Of a DNA stretch of 8,734 nucleotides, positions 5,285 to 8,734 are shown piece after piece. The stretch is from JACZST01 sp964195155. GTDB taxonomy: Bacteria > Actinomycetota > Acidimicrobiia > Spongiisociales > UBA5794. Every line of letters begins with the position of its first letter. The first letter of the stretch is position 1. The translations under genes were made by a program, and so were the position numbers. The notes below the pieces were generated by a model. It did no database searches. It was given only the letters and a program-made list of their open reading frames with translations, and was not told the origin of the DNA. The stretch is from positions 1 through 8,734 of the forward strand of contig CAXMOP010000101.1 in NCBI GenBank assembly GCA_964195155.1, in the 5' to 3' direction.

Positions 5285-7113
5285 GCTGGATCACCCGGCT
5301 GCGTCGTATCCATGATGACGAGTCGGGTGCAGTGTTCCTCATTGTCGCTCTGTTCATGGTGGCTCTGCTTCTGATAGCGGGTCTCGTCATCGACATCGGG
5401 GGAGTGAGGGGCTTCCGAACCAACCAGCAGACGATCAGCGATGCAGCAGCAGCCGCCGGTGCCATCGCGCTAGCCGAGACCGAGAGCGGACGGGCGGCAT
5501 GTGTGGCGGCAAAGGCGTATGTGACCGTCAACGCCCGAGGGGTTGACTCCTTGGCTGGGATCAACTGCAACGCCTTCCCGGTGTCATGCGACCCTGGTAC
5601 ACCAGAACTGGTTGCCACCACCGGCGAGGGGCGGTTTATCGTGTCCATCGTATATCCGGTGTCCGATTCCAGCCCGCTCATGGGTTCCGGCGTGCTCGGG
5701 GCGGTTCCCCAGCCAGGCGGCGCGTGGGACGGTGAGCAGTGTGACCGTATCGGGGTCGCTATCGAGTCGGAATGGCCTACCAGCTTCTCCCGGCTCGCCG
5801 GGGTCGATTCCCTCGATGCCAACGTTCATACGGTGGCCAAAGGCGTGCTGATCACCGGCGAGTCGGTACCGGTCAACATCCTCGTGCTGGATCGCACTGG
5901 ATGCCAATCCTTCCACGCCTCAGGGAACGGAGGCATATACGTCGACGCCATGTACAACCCGGATAAAGATGACGACCCCAGCAACGGGCTGCAACCGGTC
6001 CTGGAATCCGGCCTCGGCGCTGCTGATTCGGATGGCAGCGACGGTTGTGGCGGTAGCGACGGCGTCATCGACATCGACGGGTCAAACGCGGTGCTTCGCG
6101 CCGACGGTCCCCAAGGGTGCGACGATCAGTTGGGAACCCATCTGGTGAACGGACTCACCGCGGGCGACGGCTGCGGCAAGCTCCAGACGCTCGCCCCGGG
6201 GACCCCCGGCTGCAACTTCCCCGCCTGCACCGCCGGCGGCAGCAATCCACCAAACCCGGAACCAACCGCCCTCCCCGGCCGGCTGACCCGAGCATCAGTC
6301 GACTACCGCTACAACTGCAAACCGGACTACACCATCATCGATGCGTCAATCAGCTGGGCGACGTGGGCGCTCACCACCACCAACGCCCACGACATCCCTG
6401 GGTGTCCCGACGCACCCGCCCCCCACATCGACGAGTTGATTGAAACCGTCGGCGAAACCGGAACACCTCCCGGGTTCCAGACCTGGACCGGCGCCGGATA
6501 CCCATGCACCGTCGAGGGCCCCATCGGCACCGTCATCCTGGTGCCGGCGGGTGACTGGCACGTCGACTGTCCAGCCTTCACCAACAAACGCACCGTCGTC
6601 TTCCAAGGCGGCAACATCGTCTTCACAGGCTCCGTCGACCTTGAATCAAGCGCCATCCTCGCTATCAACGCCCAGCCGGGTACCTACACCGCCTCTGACC
6701 CCGAGGCCTGGGTGTTCCTCCGCAAAGGTACGCTCCGCAAATCGAGTGACGCTGTCCTCATCATGAACAACACGTTCCTCTACGCCAGCAAAGACACCCA
6801 CATCGAAATGGCCGGCGGTGATGGCGCCCTCACCTGGGTAGCACCCGACCAGGGTGACTTCGACGACCTCGCCCTATGGGGCGACTCGCCAACGACCCAC
6901 CTATGGGCCGGACAAGCCGCCCTCACTCTCGAAGGCGTATTCTTCACCCCGTTCGCCCAAGCCGAATACGCCGGAACCTCAGGACAAAACCAAGTAAGCG
7001 CCCAATTCATCGCACACAGCCTCCACGCCCGCGGCCAAGGAACCCTCGTCGTCTCCCCCCAATACGGCCGCGCCGTCCAATTCCAGCTCGCCCAATCAGC
7101 CCTCATCAGATAA
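5281..7113 (+). CDS. TadG-like protein with Tad N-terminal domain and large extracellular region
   Basis: The GTG start (5281-5283) overlaps the stop of the upstream gene (5282-5284), so translation is likely coupled. The product has 610 residues. The N-terminus, RRIHDDESGAVFLIVALFMV, with hydrophobic residues 17-37 and then DIGGVRGFRTNQQTISDAAA, is the putative Flp pilus-assembly TadE/G-like domain; the chain is anchored by one N-terminal helix and faces outward. Around residues 243-270 lies a Gly/Asp/Ser-rich stretch (DSDGSDGCGGSDGVIDIDG) resembling calcium-binding loops. Residues about 430-600 are Thr/Gly/aromatic-rich with repeating beta-like segments (TVVFQGGNIVFTGSVDLESS, AVLIMNNTFLYASKDTHIEM, AALTLEGVFFTPFAQAEYAG), suggesting a beta-helix or beta-rich surface domain. 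Several Cys residues could form disulfides. TadG proteins take part in Tad pilus assembly or anchoring; the exact role here is inferred. No motor or secretin genes are in the window. Confidence 0.82.
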   Translation: MSWITRLRRIHDDESGAVFLIVALFMVALLLIAGLVIDIGGVRGFRTNQQTISDAAAAAGAIALAETESGRAACVAAKAYVTVNARGVDSLAGINCNAFPVSCDPGTPELVATTGEGRFIVSIVYPVSDSSPLMGSGVLGAVPQPGGAWDGEQCDRIGVAIESEWPTSFSRLAGVDSLDANVHTVAKGVLITGESVPVNILVLDRTGCQSFHASGNGGIYVDAMYNPDKDDDPSNGLQPVLESGLGAADSDGSDGCGGSDGVIDIDGSNAVLRADGPQGCDDQLGTHLVNGLTAGDGCGKLQTLAPGTPGCNFPACTAGGSNPPNPEPTALPGRLTRASVDYRYNCKPDYTIIDASISWATWALTTTNAHDIPGCPDAPAPHIDELIETVGETGTPPGFQTWTGAGYPCTVEGPIGTVILVPAGDWHVDCPAFTNKRTVVFQGGNIVFTGSVDLESSAILAINAQPGTYTASDPEAWVFLRKGTLRKSSDAVLIMNNTFLYASKDTHIEMAGGDGALTWVAPDQGDFDDLALWGDSPTTHLWAGQAALTLEGVFFTPFAQAEYAGTSGQNQVSAQFIAHSLHARGQGTLVVSPQYGRAVQFQLAQSALIR

Positions 7114-7231
7114 GACCCACCAGCGAACTAAGCATCGCGCGACACTGACGATCGCACCAATCGTGATCGCCCTTGGCGGCCTTGTGGCGAACACGATCCT
7201 GACAGAGGAGCCGATATCTAGCGCATATGTG
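7114..7231 (+). pseudogene. Small exported or membrane-anchored protein, cut by IS30 insertion
   Basis: Just after the TadG-like gene, one frame reads KHRATLTIAPIVIALGGLVA and then NTILTEEPISSAYV up to the left end of the IS30 element. The basic-then-hydrophobic pattern looks like a signal peptide or membrane anchor. The in-frame start is unclear: a GTG lies at 7163, inside the hydrophobic run, and no ATG is available upstream. If the IS30 element were removed between 7231 and 8454, the frame would continue as PIRASSGFLFAASGRVVCPF and stop at 8556-8558. I read this as a third gene of the tad cluster, truncated by the insertion; its family is unknown. Confidence 0.45.
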
Positions 7232-7232
7232 T

Positions 7233-7248
7233 TGCCGCCTCAAGGGGT
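7233..7248 (+). repeat. IS30 left terminal inverted repeat
   Basis: TGCCGCCTCAAGGGGT pairs with the complement of 8437-8452 (TGCGGTCTCAGGGGGT) at 13 of 16 positions. It stands about 50 bases before the transposase start. Confidence 0.7.
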
Positions 7249-7298
7249 GAACGCAACATCATTGGCGAGAGCTGTGGTTTCTCGTTGGGAGGTGTGCG

Positions 7299-8437
7299 GT
7301 GTTGAGAAGGTTCGCAAAGGCGGAGATTCGCCGAGGTGTGGGAGCGACCCAAGGCGGGTGAGCTCACTCGGTTGATTGCTCGTCGGTTCGGGAGGCACGG
7401 GTCATCGATTCGGCGGTTGTTTGAGGATGCTGGTGGGGTGCGCCCGGCGCCGCGCTGTCGGGCAGGATCGGCATCTGTCGCTTACCGAGCGTGAGGAGAT
7501 CTCGAGGGCGATCGCTGCTGGAGAGTCGCTACGGGTCATTGCTGGGCGGCTGGGACGAGCTGCATCGGCGGGTCGCGGGAGTTGGCTCGTAACGGTGGCC
7601 GGTTGCGGTATCGGGCCTACCGAGCGGATCGGGCGGCGTGGCAGCAAGCTCGCCGGCCCCAGCGGTTCAAGCTCGCCACCAACGCTGCGTTGCGTGCCGA
7701 GGTAGAGGACAAGCTTGCGGTTCGGTGGTCCCCGCAGCAGGTCTCGGGGGCTGCGCCACACGTACCCTGAGGTTGAGGCAATGCACGTGTCCCACAACCA
7801 TCTACCTGTCGTTGTTGATCCAGGCCCGTGGCGGCATAAAACGGTAGCTGCTCCAGCATCTGCGCACTCGGAGAGCCAACCGCAGACCCAGAGGTGTCAA
7901 ACCACCATCGGGGAAGGGCCAGATCGTTTACCGGGTGATGATCAGCGAGCTACCAGCCGAAGTGGAGGACCGGGCGGTGCCGGGGCATTGGGAAGGTGAC
8001 CGGTTAATGGGGAAACGCCAGACCGCCATCGGCACGTTGGTGGAACGCCTGGTCCCGGTACGTGATGCTCTTCGCATTGCCTGACCGCTACTCCGCCGAC
8101 GCGGTCCGGCTCGCCCTCGCAGAGACCGTGCAACACCTTCCCGAGCATCTATGGGAGTCCTTGACGTGGGATCAAGGCAAAGAGATGGCCCACCACGCCC
8201 AGTTCACCATCGACACCGGGGGTCCAGGTCTGCCTATGTGACCCGAAATCGCCGTGGCAACGCGGTTCGAAACGAGATACCAACGGGCTACTCCGTCAGT
8301 ATTTACCCAAAAGCACCGACATGACAGCACTCACCCAAGACGACCTCGACTTCGCCGCTCATCAACTCAACGGCCGACCGCGACAAACCCTCAACTGGAT
8401 GACACCATCCCAAAAACTCGCCGAAGCGCTGCAATGA
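7299..8437 (+). pseudogene. IS30-family transposase, many frameshifts and a nonsense codon
   Basis: Pieces of one IS30 transposase appear in order in shifting frames: VLRRFAKAEIRRG (GTG start at 7299), VWERPKAGELTRLIARRFGR, HLSLTEREEISRAIAAGESL (helix-turn-helix), SRELARNGGRLRYRAYRADR, ALRAEVEDKLAVRWSPQQVS, LRHTYPEVEAMHVSHN, IYLSLLIQARGGIKR, then an in-frame TAG at 7845-7847, LLQHLRTRRANRRPRGVK, RAVPGHWEGDRLMGKRQTAI (first catalytic Asp at 7998-8000), MLFALPDRYSADAVRLALAE, SLTWDQGKEMAHHAQFTIDT (second Asp at 8170-8172), and from 8221 DPKSPWQRGS to the end KLAEALQ at 8437. The expected SNENTNG, which carries the catalytic Glu, reads SKRDTNG (8270-8278), so the active site is lost too. At least six frame changes make it a dead gene of long standing. 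Confidence 0.92.
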
Positions 8438-8452
8438 CCCCCTGAGACCGCA
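8437..8452 (-). repeat. IS30 right terminal inverted repeat
   Basis: This is the partner of the repeat at 7233-7248. It begins at the last base of the transposase stop codon, which is tight but usual for IS30 elements. Confidence 0.68.
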
Positions 8453-8453
8453 G

Positions 8454-8622
8454 CCGATACGGGCTAGCAGTGGCTTCTTGTTTGCAGCGTCTGGAAGGGT
8501 GGTGTGCCCATTCAAGATTCCAGTCGTTGAGCGATCCTGGTTGATACTGCGACGATGATTCAGTCCATCCGGGTGTGGGCCGATACCAGCTGCAGACAAC
8601 GATCCACGCTCGGTGACCCCCT
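8454..8622. other. Right flank of IS30 and leader of the next gene
   Basis: The stretch starts with CCGATACGGGCTAGCAGTGG, the second half of the dispersed motif. It then holds the possible in-frame tail of the interrupted small gene, up to the stop at 8556. The rest should include the promoter of the gene at 8623; GGTGA at 8612-8616 is a possible weak ribosome binding site. Confidence 0.35.
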
Positions 8623-8734
8623 TTGACTAGCGAATCCAACGAAGCCGGATTCACAACTGTCAGTCTTGGCTACGACCCCGCCGAGGTCGACGAACGCGTC
8701 GACGATCTCCGAACGCGGCTCGCCGTCTCCACTA
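8623..8734 (+). CDS. DivIVA-like protein, N-terminal fragment at the window edge
   Basis: The frame opens after a stop at 8614-8616. The first usable start is TTG at 8623, giving TSESNEAGFTTVSLGYDPAE, then VDERVDDLRTRLAVST up to the window end. F-x-x-V-x-x-GYDPAEVD is the N-terminal signature of DivIVA/Wag31-type proteins, where the Phe region contacts the membrane and the following helix forms a coiled coil. The P-x-EVDE, D-x-LR and AVS residues occur at the same residue numbers (19-36) as in the gene at 2202, so the two are paralogs. With this start there is only a weak binding site (GGTGA), so expression may be low or the true start may differ. The rest of the gene is outside the window. 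Confidence 0.68.
   Translation, partial: MTSESNEAGFTTVSLGYDPAEVDERVDDLRTRLAVST

Larger units (their letters stand above)
7232..8453 (+). mobile_element. Degenerate IS30-family insertion sequence
   Basis: A frameshifted IS30 transposase is enclosed by imperfect inverted repeats, 7233-7248 and 8437-8452, matching at 13 of 16 positions. Flanks outside the repeats fit the two halves of the TAGCGC-N6-GTGCCG motif seen intact at 1971 and 3536, so the element appears to have inserted into such a site with little or no net duplication still recognisable. The total of about 1.2 kb is normal for the family. Confidence 0.8.

Noticed and set aside
5088..5822. Minus-strand ORF of 244 codons opposite the TadE/TadG overlap
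   Set aside because: Low-complexity Ser/Pro/Ala/Arg composition typical of an antisense frame in GC-rich DNA, over two well supported genes.

Overview
The window is GC-rich, with actinobacterial-type proteins: a DivIVA/Wag31-like coiled-coil family and Tad-pilus TadE/TadG-like proteins. A member of the Actinobacteria, possibly of the Acidimicrobiia type, is my best guess, inferred from protein style only. No rRNA, tRNA or CRISPR array was seen.

Layout. Positions 1-529 (minus) hold a broken IS630-family transposase with an internal deletion. Positions 540-740 are non-coding with a short G-rich repeat present twice directly and once inverted. Positions 808-1784 (minus) hold an IS110-family (DEDD) transposase broken by about four frameshifts. 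Its structured upstream non-coding end (1785-1936) lies where IS110-group elements encode their bridge RNA. Positions 2202-2804 (plus) carry an intact-looking coiled-coil gene, a diverged DivIVA-like protein. Positions 2872-4500 are mostly non-coding or remnant DNA, but contain two more copies of the IS110 non-coding end without a transposase: one inverted at 3056-3190, one at 4040-4193. Positions 4559-7113 hold a translationally coupled pair, a TadE-like pilin-type protein and a 610-residue TadG-like protein. An exported or membrane-anchored small protein follows and is cut by a degenerate IS30 element (about 7232-8453). At the right edge (from 8623) begins a second DivIVA-like gene whose N-terminus aligns without gaps over its core with that of the gene at 2202.

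Functional reading: the living genes are probably the two DivIVA-like proteins (cell pole, wall or cytoskeleton scaffolding) and the TadE/TadG pair (surface pilus or envelope proteins, with the pilus motor genes not in view). Everything else is a graveyard of three transposon families in different states of decay. The most interesting structure is the set of three homologous, hairpin-rich IS110 ends, two of them orphaned, plus a dispersed TAGCGC...GTGCCG motif that recurs at 1971 and 3536 and is split by the IS30 element at 7231/8454.
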